Shown: piece after piece, positions 1-8,154 of the stretch
Position numbering within the stretch: position 1 is the first letter of the stretch
How the letters are laid out: each line of letters begins with the position of its first letter
Origin: Halobaculum saliterrae
Lineage (GTDB): Archaea > Halobacteriota > Halobacteria > Halobacteriales > Haloferacaceae
Direction of reading: 5' to 3'
Assembly (NCBI RefSeq): GCF_009831625.1
Contig: NZ_WUUS01000005.1
Location: 1-64,000, forward strand
DNA length: 64,000 bases
The notes under the pieces: model-generated
The model's database searches: none
Told to the model about the DNA's origin: nothing
What the model saw: only the letters and a program-made list of their open reading frames with translations
Made by a program: the position numbers and the translations under genes

Positions 1-791
1 TCCGCGCCGAGCGAGAGCGCCACGCCGAGTCCCGGACGCTCGCGAGCGAGCGCGTCGAGCACGTCGGCGTGGCCGCCGAGCGTGGCGAACGGCCCCGTCG
101 GCGTCCCGTACGGGCGCAGCGCCCGCTCGACGGCGGACACCGCGCGGTCGGGCGCGTCGGCGGTCGCGTCGAGCGCGACCGCGGAGGCGAGCCGTCGATG
201 GTCGTCGTCGTGGAGCTCGGCGGACCCAGTGGCCTCGGTGTCGATACCGAGGTCCACGAGCAGCGCGCGCACGGCGTCCACGTCGCCGGAGTACGTCGTC
301 CAGATCCGGGTCGAGTGTGCGATCCCGTCGGCGAGATCCGCCGTCGGGACCGCCACGCCAGGCCGTCGGTCGACGGCGCCGCGGCGCTCGGCCTCCTCCA
401 GCAGGCTTCCGCTCCCGTCCTGGCCCGGGACGGCCCCGGCGGCGACGGCGCCGGCGAGCCCGACGATCGGGTCCGGATCGGCGCCGATCGCGTCGACGAC
501 GGCGGCCGCGACGACCGACACCGGCCGCGATCCGGACCCGATGCCGGTCGCGTTCGGCGCGGTCCAGCCCAGCGCCAGCGCGGTCCCGTCACCGTCGGGA
601 ACCGCGCTGTCGCGGGTGGCGCGAACCTGGAACGGCGTGCCCCGCGAGTCGAACGCACGGGCGAGCACCCCCGCCGCGGCGAGGGCGTCGCCGGTGGGTC
701 GGGGGTAGAGCCGGACGAACTCCGCGGCCGACAGCGCCGAGGCTACCCGTTCGGGGTCGGCCTCGGTCGGCGTGTCGGCGGCGGTGGACAT
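1..791 (-). CDS. RecJ-like DHH-family exonuclease, N-terminal part
   Basis: The frame opens at an ATG (complement of 789-791) and stays open to the left edge, so only about 263 N-terminal residues are present. Translation gives acidic alpha/beta sequence with a DHH-phosphoesterase feel, including VRLYPRPTGDALAAAGVLA near the start and a GGHADVLDALARERPG segment near the edge, which resembles the GHxDV region of archaeal RecJ-like nucleases. Haloarchaea commonly carry a RecJ-like exonuclease gene directly after rpsO, and this gene follows rpsO by about 30 bases on the same strand. RecJ homologues degrade single-stranded DNA or RNA 5' to 3', and some work with GINS. The catalytic DHH motifs are not visible in this part, so enzymatic activity cannot be judged. 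Confidence 0.6.
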   Translation of the reverse strand, partial: MSTAADTPTEADPERVASALSAAEFVRLYPRPTGDALAAAGVLARAFDSRGTPFQVRATRDSAVPDGDGTALALGWTAPNATGIGSGSRPVSVVAAAVVDAIGADPDPIVGLAGAVAAGAVPGQDGSGSLLEEAERRGAVDRRPGVAVPTADLADGIAHSTRIWTTYSGDVDAVRALLVDLGIDTEATGSAELHDDDHRRLASAVALDATADAPDRAVSAVERALRPYGTPTGPFATLGGHADVLDALARERPGLGVALSLGA

Positions 792-821
792 CGGTGTGGC
801 TCGTGAGTGGGGGTGGGTGTC

Positions 822-1295
822 TTACCGGTCCTCCGCGAGGAGGTCGACGGCGACGTCGTAGCTGTACCGGAAGTCCTCGTCGAGCTTGTCGCCGCGGTAG
901 TAGTCCGCGAGGCGACGGATCTTCGACTCGGTGTTCTGGAGCGCGCGCTTGTTCTGCGCGTCCTGCTGGTTCTCCTCCATGTGCTCGCGGAGGCGCACCG
1001 CGCGCTCCATGAGGTTCCGGATGTCCTCGGGGAGGTCGTTGCCGGCGTCGTGCTCCTCGAGGATCTCGGTGACCTTCTTGCCGGTCGCGAGCTTCACGTT
1101 CGGAACCGGCGTGCCCTTCACGCCCTCGTCTCGCAGTTTCATGCCGATGACGCTCGGGTCGTGGCCCTGTTCGGCGAGTTCGACGACGCGTTCCTCGACG
1201 TCCTCGGTATCGACGTCGCTCCACTCCGGGGGTTCGTCTGCCGCGGGGTTGTCCGATCCGGACGACCCTCGACGGCGGGTGTGCATTCGTGCCAT
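822..1295 (-). CDS. rpsO: 30S ribosomal protein S15
   Basis: This 157-residue protein starts MARMHTRRRGSS, the usual beginning of haloarchaeal S15, so the ATG at 1295 is preferred over longer frames whose extra N-terminus looks non-coding. The C-terminal two thirds holds the S15 helical fold, with GHDPSVIGMKLRDEG in the archaeal/eukaryotic N-terminal extension and the RRLADYYRG segment near the end that contacts 16S rRNA. The length fits archaeal S15 (about 150 residues) rather than the 89-residue bacterial protein. The RecJ-like gene follows about 30 bases downstream and is probably co-transcribed. Confidence 0.95.
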   Translation of the reverse strand: MARMHTRRRGSSGSDNPAADEPPEWSDVDTEDVEERVVELAEQGHDPSVIGMKLRDEGVKGTPVPNVKLATGKKVTEILEEHDAGNDLPEDIRNLMERAVRLREHMEENQQDAQNKRALQNTESKIRRLADYYRGDKLDEDFRYSYDVAVDLLAEDR

Positions 1296-1535
1296 TGTCT
1301 GAGTTGGAACGTCGGCCGCAGAAGCGAGCCACCGCCGGCTGTCGCTCCCGAGCGCGCCATCCGGCGCGAGCGGGCAGTCCGACGGGGGCACATCCGCAAT
1401 CCCAAGCCCACAGCGGGCGAGTCAGAGTTGCGGCCGTGCTGTTCCCATCGTAGTGAACTCGGCCGCGGACCTAAGGGCTTTCCATCCGTCCCTCGACCGT
1501 GTTGGTCCGTGTCGTGGACGTACGCAGTCGAAGGC

Positions 1536-1543
1536 CTTAACTA
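1536..1543 (+). promoter_or_regulatory. TATA-like box of the tRNA-Ala gene
   Basis: The AT-rich run TTAACTA stands out in GC-rich surroundings about 30-36 bases before the first base of the tRNA. This spacing fits an archaeal TATA box with transcription starting a few bases upstream of the mature 5' end. The assignment rests only on position and composition. Confidence 0.4.
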
Positions 1544-1571
1544 CCGAACTGCGGTACGAGATGATGTAGGC

Positions 1572-1643
1572 GGGCTCGTAGATCAGTGGTAGATCGTTCC
1601 CTTGGCAGGGGAAAGGCCGCGGGTTCAAATCCCGCCGAGTCCA
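1572..1643 (+). tRNA. tRNA-Ala (anticodon GGC)
   Basis: A 72-base cloverleaf. The acceptor stem GGGCTCG pairs with CGAGTCC, with one G-U pair and discriminator A at 1643. The anticodon stem TTCCC/GGGAA closes a seven-base loop with T33 followed by GGC. The T arm is GCGGG TTCAAAT CCCGC. GGC reads GCC alanine codons. CCA is not encoded and no intron is present. Confidence 0.93.
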
Positions 1644-1983
1644 CTCGAAAGTAACCTTCTGGAGTTGGAGCACTCTCTCCCGATTCCAGCGAATCAGGTC
1701 CTCTATCCACAGGATCGCTTTGAAAACCACGATTCTCGTGAGCGAATAGCGTTCGGTTTCGAGCGCGGGTCGGCGCCGTCCCGCGATCACCACAAGGGAG
1801 GTGCATCGGTGTGAGCACAGCGCTCCGGACTACTGAGGCTCACATCCGTGAGTACCGAAAACGGTCGATCTCACGCCTTGAGGGCGTCAGCCGGCCCCCA
1901 CCGCAAGCTATTTGTTAACACGCGGCATAGTGATTTTGGAATCCAGAGAGCTTGTCACCCATCACGAATACGTGAGTCATTCT
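1644..1983. other. Intergenic stretch between tRNA-Ala and the GAF regulator
   Basis: I see no convincing gene in these 340 bases. An AT-rich patch near 1908-1917 (TATTTGTTAACA) could be the TATA region of the downstream regulator. No repeat of the tRNA 3' end was noticed nearby, so there is no sign of an integrated element attached to the tRNA. Confidence 0.4.
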
Positions 1984-2847
1984 ATGCCACATGGCATCTG
2001 TATCTCGGACGTGGACGGGATAGTATCCCACCTTCAGCGTGTCGGGCGAACACTGTTGGCGCCCTCTATCGACCCGCGAACCGGACTCGAACGCCTGTTC
2101 GCACACGAGACCTCGGAGTTCGCTCTGAACTACGCCTTTCTGGCGTCCATCGATCTCGAAACCGAGACGGAACGCTTCGAGGTCGTCCATGGCTCCCACG
2201 AACTCCTCAGCCCGGGAACCACCGTTCCGCTCTCCGAAACCTACTGTCGGAAAACGATCGAGAACCCGGAGGGGACACTGGCCGTCAGTGATGCCGTCGC
2301 CGAGGGATGGCAAGGCGACCCGGCGTACGAGACGTTCGGGTTGGGGAGTTACCTCGGGACGACAGTCACGGTTGCCGACGAACCCTACGGAACGCTGTGT
2401 TTTGCGGACACCGGCGCCCGTGACGAGTCGTTTCAGGACGAAGAGAAGGTCCTGATCGAGCTGTACAGCGAGTGGATCGGGTTCGTTTTGACTCTCCGGG
2501 AGGAGCCGCTGGCTCGGGAGACACGTGTCGATACGATCGAGGGGCGTGCCGTCTCCTCGGACGCCATCGACTCGATGATGAACGCGCTCACGGATCGCTC
2601 ACGCCGGGACGTTCTCATGACTCTGCTGGGCGACACCACCGAAACCGGTATCGACGTTCTCGAACGACAGCTTGCCGATGAGAACGCCCGGGTCGGGCTG
2701 TACCATCGCCATCTCCCCAAGTTAGCCGACTCCCAATACATCACGTGGGACGACGATGCGGGGACCATCTCCAGGGGGCCGAGGTTCTCCGAGGTGCAAC
2801 CGCTCGTCCAGTTGCTGAACGAGTATGAGACGGACTCTCCCGAGTAG
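1984..2847 (+). CDS. GAF domain protein with C-terminal winged-helix domain
   Basis: This is probably a one-component sensor/regulator. Residues roughly 25-165 look like a GAF domain: FLASIDLETE, a central LSETYCRKTIE helix, and LGSYLGTTVTVADEPYGTLCFAD. Haloarchaea use such domains to bind small molecules or sense redox. Residues about 195-280 resemble the haloarchaeal winged-helix family often labelled DUF7344 (LTDRSRRDVLMTLL then HRHLPKLADSQYI). No membrane segment is seen. The ATG at 1984 is preferred; a longer frame from TTG at 1912 adds residues that look untranslated. The gene stands alone on the plus strand. The ligand and targets cannot be inferred. Confidence 0.75.
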   Translation: MPHGICISDVDGIVSHLQRVGRTLLAPSIDPRTGLERLFAHETSEFALNYAFLASIDLETETERFEVVHGSHELLSPGTTVPLSETYCRKTIENPEGTLAVSDAVAEGWQGDPAYETFGLGSYLGTTVTVADEPYGTLCFADTGARDESFQDEEKVLIELYSEWIGFVLTLREEPLARETRVDTIEGRAVSSDAIDSMMNALTDRSRRDVLMTLLGDTTETGIDVLERQLADENARVGLYHRHLPKLADSQYITWDDDAGTISRGPRFSEVQPLVQLLNEYETDSPE

Positions 2848-3060
2848 CCGTCGGGACGGTGCCGTTCGTGGGCGCTCGCGGACGGGCTATCGGTCGGGGG
2901 GACGGCTATTCCTCCGGTGGCAAAACTGCCGGACACACCGACGGTATCGATCTCCCGTTCCAACAGGGTGCCTCGTGGAACGGGAGCCCCGGCCGGAGGG
3001 CTACCCGCTACCGAAACTTGAACGACGAGGAACTAGATTCGGTTTTGTGGGCTGATATCA
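2848..3060. other. Intergenic stretch upstream of the pilin promoter
   Basis: No gene is supported here. Base composition shifts towards AT at the right end, where it merges into the pilin promoter. A half-match to the iron-box palindrome described near 53 kb occurs at about 3071, but its second half does not match. Confidence 0.4.
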
Positions 3061-3073
3061 AATATAATATTTA
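3061..3073 (+). promoter_or_regulatory. Promoter region of the pilin gene
   Basis: The run AATATAATATTTA is the most AT-rich stretch of the neighbourhood and is a good archaeal TATA box. A start about 25-30 bases downstream would leave a 5' leader of roughly 70 bases before the pilin ATG, unlike the leaderless pattern of most genes in this window. Confidence 0.5.
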
Positions 3074-3132
3074 GGTCGGTTGCTTCATATACTCGAACGC
3101 GAACTATCCTGTACAGTACCGCCGAGGGTCGA

Positions 3133-3146
3133 CTCCCTTCGGGGAG
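3133..3146 (+). promoter_or_regulatory. UUCG-tetraloop hairpin in the pilin leader
   Basis: CTCCC and GGGAG pair around TTCG. This gives a five-base-pair stem closed by the especially stable C(UUCG)G tetraloop. It lies about 20 bases before the pilin ATG within the predicted mRNA leader, and a GGAGG ribosome-binding-like sequence overlaps its 3' arm. Confidence 0.5.
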
Positions 3147-3165
3147 GGCTGTGGAACGAACTCAA

Positions 3166-3564
3166 ATGAACTTCAACGCACTCTTGGACGACGACCGCGC
3201 GGTCAGTCCGGTGATCGGTGTGATCCTGATGGTAGCGATCACAGTGATCCTCGCGGCTGTCATCGGTTCGTTCGTCCTGGGCCTGGGGAACAGCGTACAA
3301 CAGACATCGCCGAACGCGAACTTCCAGTTCGACTTCGACTCCGGCGCGGGCACCGCGACCGCAACACACACCGGTGGTGACTCGATTCCGTCGAGTCAAC
3401 TCAGCGTAGTTGGATCGAACACCACAACGTTCCCGGACACCACGGTGAGCGCTGGAAGTACGTCTAACACAACAGACGTCAGCACGTCGGACCAAATACG
3501 CGTGATCTGGACCTCCGAGAACGGGGACAGCTCACAGACGCTGGCCGAGGAGTCGACGCCGTAA
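3166..3564 (+). CDS. Type IV pilin, PilA family
   Basis: A 132-residue pilin precursor. Residues 1-12 form a short acidic leader ending in DDDRA, followed by [20 protein letters not shown], the near-invariant N-terminal helix of haloarchaeal PilA pilins. The predicted prepilin peptidase (PibD) cut is after R11-A12. The remainder is Ser/Thr/Asn-rich with several N-glycosylation sequons (for example NTT), typical of an exposed pilin head. The ATG at 3166 is chosen over a GTG at 3151 because it gives the normal leader length. The large pilin-like gene 138 bases downstream is likely co-expressed. The subunit would be assembled by a PilB/PilC machine such as those encoded at 14-19 and 25-29 kb. 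Confidence 0.9.
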   Translation: MNFNALLDDDRAVSPVIGVILMVAITVILAAVIGSFVLGLGNSVQQTSPNANFQFDFDSGAGTATATHTGGDSIPSSQLSVVGSNTTTFPDTTVSAGSTSNTTDVSTSDQIRVIWTSENGDSSQTLAEESTP

Positions 3565-3702
3565 CTCGGCTCTCAGCCGCAACGACCCTTCACTACGTTT
3601 TCGCCCGGACTCACGTAGCGGAGCGTCTCGCACGCCTCGCCCGAGTTCGCGATTGATAGCTTGGAACGAACGCTTATCCCGGCCGTTTTCGAATGTGCGT
3701 TC

Positions 3703-5439
3703 ATGAGGGCCTGGGGGACGGGCGATAGCCGAGCGCAGGGCGACGTGATCGCCCTCGTGCTCCTGCTCGCGATCACCGTCGTCGGCGCGTCGGCGATAGT
3801 CGCGTTCGGCGGCGACGCGATCACGGGTATCCAGCAGTCGGCGACCGACGGCGCCGCCGAGCAGTCGATGACGCAGTTCGACTCGAAGGCGAGCCTCGTC
3901 GCCCACGGCGACAGCGACGCCCAGAGCGTCCGGCTCACCGGGAGCGGCGGCGCCACCCGCGCAGTCGAGGCCGACGCGGGGTGGATGAACGTCACGATAC
4001 GGAACACGACCGACGACGAGGTGACGGCGGTGTTAACGAACACGACGCTCGGCGCCGTCACCTATCGCGAGGGCGACACGGTCGTCGCCTACCAGGGCGG
4101 TGGCGTCTGGCGTCGGACCGACGGCGGGAGCACGATGGTGTCGCCGCCGGAGTTCCACTACAGGGGCACCACGCTGACGCTGCCGCTCGTGACCGTCTCC
4201 GGCGACGCCCGACTGGACGATGACGCACGCATCACCCGCTCCAACGACTCAACTGCCGTCTACCCGGACCCGAACCGCTCGAACCGGACGAACCCGCTCG
4301 ACGAGGGGAAGGTCGTGATCGTCGTCCACAGCGAGTTCTACCGGGCCTGGGGCCAGTTCTTCGCCGAACGGACGCAGGGAAGCGTCTCGGTCGACGACGC
4401 CAACGAAACGGCGACGATCGTACTGCAGACGCCGACCGACCTGGATCCGGTCCGGGCCGCGCTCACCTCCCGCGCCGTCGGCGACGAGATCAGTCTCGAC
4501 GGAACGGGCAACAGCAACGTCTGGATCGACAGCTACAACTCCTCGAACGGGTCGTACGCAGCCACCAAGAGCGCGAACGGGACCGTCACCACCGCGGGAA
4601 GCATCGACATACAGGGCAACGGGAAGATATTGGGGAGCGTCCGCTCCGGCGCCTCGGTGAACGTCGGCACGGCGAACGGCAACATCACGGGGACCGTCGA
4701 ACACACGACGGGGTACAACGCGAACCCGAACGCGGAGCCACAGCCCGACTCCGACCGCGTCTCCCAGATCGACGGCGTCGCGGCCGGCGACGACCTCTCC
4801 CCGTTCGTCAGGTCCCGGATCGAGGCGATCGAGGCGGACAACGACAACGCGAACACGTCCGCGATCACCGAGAGCGGCGGCGAGTACTCGATCGACTTCG
4901 GCGGGGACGACACAGCCACGCTCTCCGGCGACGACGGGACCGAGTACTACCTCTCGGACATCGACATGAGCAGCGGTGAGGAGTTGGTGATCGACACGGC
5001 CGGCGCCAGCGAGGTCGAGATCGTCGTCGGGCAGGACGTCTCGCTCGTCGGGACGGAGATCCGGATCGAGGGGAGCGGGATCGTTCGATTCTACGTCGCG
5101 GACGACATCGCCCTCGACGGCGCGAACGTCTCGGTCCCGGACGAGCGGTCGCGTCAACACTGGATGTACGGAACCGGGAACACCGACGTGGACATCTCCG
5201 ACGGAAGTCGGTTCGTCGGCGTGCTGTACGTTACCGGCGACGACGGGAACAACGACTTCACGATCAAGCAGTCAGACGTGTTCGGCGGCGTCGTCGCCGG
5301 CGAGATGGACATCCAGAACGGAGGGACCGTCCACTACGACCAGGCACTCAGGATCGAACAGGTGGTCCCGGTCGACGCCGATATCCCGCGGATCACGTAT
5401 CTCCACGTGTCGATCACGGAGATCGAGGTCGACGACTGA
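3703..5439 (+). CDS. Large pilin-like surface protein (DUF7289/DUF7305 type)
   Basis: A 578-residue protein with a pilin-like N-terminus: R10-A11 followed by QGD and a hydrophobic helix at about residues 15-37. It therefore looks like a prepilin peptidase substrate far larger than a major pilin. The middle resembles haloarchaeal DUF7289 proteins (EFYRAWGQFFAERTQG). The C-terminal half has short repeated glycine-rich turns (GSIDIQGNGKILGSV, DVFGGVVAGEMDIQNGG, then VHYDQALR) like the DUF7305 domains of bacterial PilX-type minor pilins, which suggests a beta-solenoid. Many NxS/T sequons indicate an exposed glycoprotein. The ATG at 3703 is chosen because it places the cleavage site close to the start. 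A role as a minor pilin or tip adhesin is inference. Confidence 0.75.
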   Translation: MRAWGTGDSRAQGDVIALVLLLAITVVGASAIVAFGGDAITGIQQSATDGAAEQSMTQFDSKASLVAHGDSDAQSVRLTGSGGATRAVEADAGWMNVTIRNTTDDEVTAVLTNTTLGAVTYREGDTVVAYQGGGVWRRTDGGSTMVSPPEFHYRGTTLTLPLVTVSGDARLDDDARITRSNDSTAVYPDPNRSNRTNPLDEGKVVIVVHSEFYRAWGQFFAERTQGSVSVDDANETATIVLQTPTDLDPVRAALTSRAVGDEISLDGTGNSNVWIDSYNSSNGSYAATKSANGTVTTAGSIDIQGNGKILGSVRSGASVNVGTANGNITGTVEHTTGYNANPNAEPQPDSDRVSQIDGVAAGDDLSPFVRSRIEAIEADNDNANTSAITESGGEYSIDFGGDDTATLSGDDGTEYYLSDIDMSSGEELVIDTAGASEVEIVVGQDVSLVGTEIRIEGSGIVRFYVADDIALDGANVSVPDERSRQHWMYGTGNTDVDISDGSRFVGVLYVTGDDGNNDFTIKQSDVFGGVVAGEMDIQNGGTVHYDQALRIEQVVPVDADIPRITYLHVSITEIEVDD

Positions 5440-5761
5440 TCTGCCGACGGCGGTCGTTGCGGCTCCGATCTCTTCGACCAGTCCGCGGCGTGACCCTTCG
5501 GCCGAACCCGTCGGCCCGCCGTCACAGGGAGGTCGGTGAACGCGTGGTCCGGGCGGTGGGTTTCGAGCAGCGCTGCCTCGAACGAAGGAGGCTGAATCAG
5601 ACCCGTGTGCGGGGAGGAGACGCTCTCGTCGATCAGGAAGACGATTCCGAGTTAAGCTGTCGAACGCTTCTGACGCTGGTGGAACACCTGGAGGACAGCC
5701 TCACAGCACGTCAAGTCGTTCGACGGGACTGTGTGATGAGTAGGACCGCGGCGGGGCCATG
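5440..5761. other. Non-coding or decayed stretch
   Basis: No reading frame with haloarchaeal codon bias or recognisable protein sequence is visible here on either strand. It borders the broken gene at 5762-6220 and probably contains its degraded 3' end. Confidence 0.35.
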
Positions 5762-6220
5762 TCAAGGCACGCGTGCTTCTCTCCCCATCCGCCGCGGACG
5801 CCCTGACCCACACGAGGGTCCGTATTTGGTATACGCCGCATAACCGGGACCGAACGTCCGGATCTCGACGGGGATAGACTCCCCAACTCCGGTTCGGTTC
5901 GCGGTCGTCGACCCGTCGGGAAAACGGTGTGATCGAAGGGGGCGTCTCCGGTGTAGGCCATCGCTCGAACGGGACGAAGAAGTCGTGATCGGTACGACGC
6001 CTTGCCCGTCGGGTTTCTCGAGTCGAGCCGATGGTCTCCGAACGTTCCGGGGGAGGTATCGACTTCGACACCCCTTCCTCAGTCCGATCGCGACTTCGGC
6101 GCCGCACCGCGGACACGGGAACTCCTTGATGGCCGCTGTTCCAGCCCACACCGGCACACCGTGGTAACTGTTCGTCAGCGCGAGAGGTCGGATACCCATA
6201 CAGTTTGGGTCGTTTTTCAT
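5762..6220 (-). pseudogene. Decayed gene with a CPRCG zinc-ribbon fragment
   Basis: Read from the ATG at 6220, the first part looks like real protein (VPVWAGTAAIKEF, then CPRCGAEVAIGL, one half of a zinc ribbon). It then turns into Arg/Ser-rich sequence typical of a wrong frame. Sensible-looking stretches continue in other minus-strand frames: HDFFVPFERW near 5960-5990 and YTGDAPFDHTVFPTG near 5920-5955. The first frame becomes plausible again near 5840 (VEIRTFGPGYAAYTKYG). Several small frameshifts in one ancestral gene would explain this. The family is not recognised and the call is tentative. Confidence 0.3.
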
Positions 6221-6250
6221 TCTGATCGTGGCCGTACAGGTGAGTCGTTC

Positions 6251-6542
6251 ATGTGCAGCGAGACGACGAGCGACAGGCGATGGTCGTTCGGCGAGACGAC
6301 GGTGGACCCCACGTTGGCGGTGTTTCGGGCCTCGCTGGTCGTTCTCATCGCCGGCTTCGCCGCCGGTCGGCTGGCCGGTGGACGCGTCCCGCTACGAACG
6401 CAAACGGGGATCTACCTTCGCCGTCATGTTCTTCGTGGCACCGATCGGGGGGCTGGCGCTCGTGGTGTGGACAGCCGCGGCGGGGGGTGGCTTCGGAGAC
6501 CTCAACGTCCTGGAAGCGTTGTACGGCACCGACCACAGTTGA
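6251..6542 (+). pseudogene. Small two-helix membrane protein, apparently frameshifted
   Basis: From the ATG at 6251 the frame encodes MCSETTSDRRW and a hydrophobic helix (AVFRASLVVLIAGFAAGRLAG), then becomes Arg/Thr-rich nonsense. At about 6378 the next frame takes over with DASRYERKRGSTFAVMFF, a second helix (VAPIGGLALVVWTAAAGG) and a natural-looking end EALYGTDHS at the stop at 6540. Removing one base near 6375-6380 would give a single protein of about 97 residues with two membrane helices. This could be a true mutation, a sequencing error or, less likely, programmed +1 shifting. It lies 88 bases before crtI on the same strand. The family is not recognised. Confidence 0.45.
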
Positions 6543-6630
6543 ACGCCTCCGAGGGCGGCGGCGTTCGAACCGGGAACCGACCGCACACCGACGATCGATT
6601 CGACCATACCGCGGACGACACGAACTCGCT

Positions 6631-8154
6631 ATGATCGACGGCACACCCCTCGAAGACGAGACCGTCATCGTGATCGGCGGCGGCGTCGCCGGTCTCGTGT
6701 CGGCGTGTTACCTCGCGGACGCGGGCGCGGCTGTCACCGTCAGGGAGCGGAATGACACGCTCGGCGGCGTCGCCAACCGGCTCGAAGTGGACGGGTTCAC
6801 CTTCGATACCGGTCCCTCGTGGTACATGATGCCCGAGACGTTCGACCGGTTCTTCGGGCACTTCGGCCGGTCGGCGGCGGACTACTACGAGATCGAACGG
6901 CTCGACCCGCAGTATCGAGTGTTCTTCAAGGACGGCGACAGGGCCGACATCACCCCCGACCTCGACCGAACCCGCAGGCTGTTCGAGTCGTACGAGGACG
7001 GTGCGGGGACCGCCCTCGACGAGTACCTCGAGACGGCGCGCAGGACCTACGAGATCGGGATGGAGCGGTTCGTCTACACCGACCGCTCGCGGTTCCGCGA
7101 CCTGCTCGACCCGAGCATCGTCCGCGCCGCGCCGGCGCTCGAGCACTTGCGACCGATGCAGCAGTACGTCGAGGGATACTTCGACGAGCCGAAGCTCCAA
7201 CAGCTCCTCCAGTACACGCTGGTGTTCCTCGGGAGTTCGCCCCATGAGACGCCGTCGCTGTACAACCTCATGGCACACGTCGACTTCGAGCGCGGCGTCT
7301 ACTACCCCGAGGACGGGATGTACAGTCTGGTCGAGGCGCTCGTCGACCTCGGACGTGACCTCGGGGTCACCTACCGGACCGATCAGGAGGTGACGGAACT
7401 CGCACCGCTGGCCGACGGCGTGCAGGTCGCCGCCGGCGGGGAGGTGACCGTCGCGGACAGCGTGGTCGCCGACGCGAACCCCGCACACGTCGAACGCGAT
7501 CTGTTGACGGGGACGGCGGTGGAGCGCGATCCGTCGTACTGGGACGAGGCGACGTACGGTCCGTCGGCGCTGCTGCTGTATCTCGGCGTCGAGGGCTCGG
7601 TCGACCCACTCGAACACCACTCGCTCGTGTTCCCGACCGACTGGGATCCCCACTTCGAACGGATCTTCGACGATCCGGGCTGGCCCGAGGACCCCGCGTA
7701 CTACCTCTCGGTGGCGTCGAAGACCGACGACGACGTCGCTCCCGAGGGACACCACGCCGTCGTCGTGTTGGTACCGATCGCGCCGGGCCTCGACGACGAC
7801 CCGGAGCGCGTCTCGTCGTTCCGCGATCTGGTGCTCGCCGACCTCGCCGCACAGACCGGTGTCGACCTCCGCGATCGGATCGTCGTCGAGCGCTCGGTGT
7901 GCGTCTCCGAGTTCGCCGAGCGGTATCGGACCCCCGATGGGACCGCCCTCGGCCTCGCACACACCCTCGACCAAACCGGTCCACTCCGTCCCGCACACCA
8001 CGGGCCGGGCGTGGACGGCCTCTATTACACCGGAGCATTCACCTCTCCGGGAGTCGGTCTTCCGATGGCAGTGGTCAGCGGCGAACACGCCGCGGAGGCG
8101 GTCGCGCGTGACGCGGACCCGTCCCCTCTCAGCGACCTCGCACCGAACCTATGA
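6631..8154 (+). CDS. crtI: Phytoene desaturase family protein (CrtI)
   Basis: A 507-residue FAD-dependent carotenoid desaturase. The dinucleotide-binding motif GGGVAGL is at residues 16-22. It is followed by the family's LGGVANRLEVDGFTFDTGPSW region, and the C-terminal FAD/membrane motif GLYYTGAFTSPGVGLPMAVVSG is clear. Such enzymes introduce double bases into phytoene-derived C40 chains, feeding bacterioruberin and retinal synthesis; haloarchaea have several paralogues, so the exact step is uncertain. The stop codon overlaps the ATG of the Bat-type regulator (ATGA at 8151-8154), so the two are translationally coupled. The ATG at 6631 is chosen because upstream sequence in this frame is non-coding. 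Confidence 0.88.
   Translation: MIDGTPLEDETVIVIGGGVAGLVSACYLADAGAAVTVRERNDTLGGVANRLEVDGFTFDTGPSWYMMPETFDRFFGHFGRSAADYYEIERLDPQYRVFFKDGDRADITPDLDRTRRLFESYEDGAGTALDEYLETARRTYEIGMERFVYTDRSRFRDLLDPSIVRAAPALEHLRPMQQYVEGYFDEPKLQQLLQYTLVFLGSSPHETPSLYNLMAHVDFERGVYYPEDGMYSLVEALVDLGRDLGVTYRTDQEVTELAPLADGVQVAAGGEVTVADSVVADANPAHVERDLLTGTAVERDPSYWDEATYGPSALLLYLGVEGSVDPLEHHSLVFPTDWDPHFERIFDDPGWPEDPAYYLSVASKTDDDVAPEGHHAVVVLVPIAPGLDDDPERVSSFRDLVLADLAAQTGVDLRDRIVVERSVCVSEFAERYRTPDGTALGLAHTLDQTGPLRPAHHGPGVDGLYYTGAFTSPGVGLPMAVVSGEHAAEAVARDADPSPLSDLAPNL

Noticed and set aside
1912-1983. N-terminal extension of the GAF regulator from a TTG start
   Set aside because: The extra residues look untranslated, the codon is rarely used as a start, and a better ATG lies at 1984.
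1572-2847. tRNA-Ala 3' end as an integration site for a mobile element
   Set aside because: No repeated copy of the tRNA 3' end and no integrase were seen downstream in the window.
3071-3086. Seventh iron box near the pilin promoter
   Set aside because: TTTAGGTCGG matches one half-site, but the second half (TTGCTT) does not form the palindrome, so a chance match is more likely.
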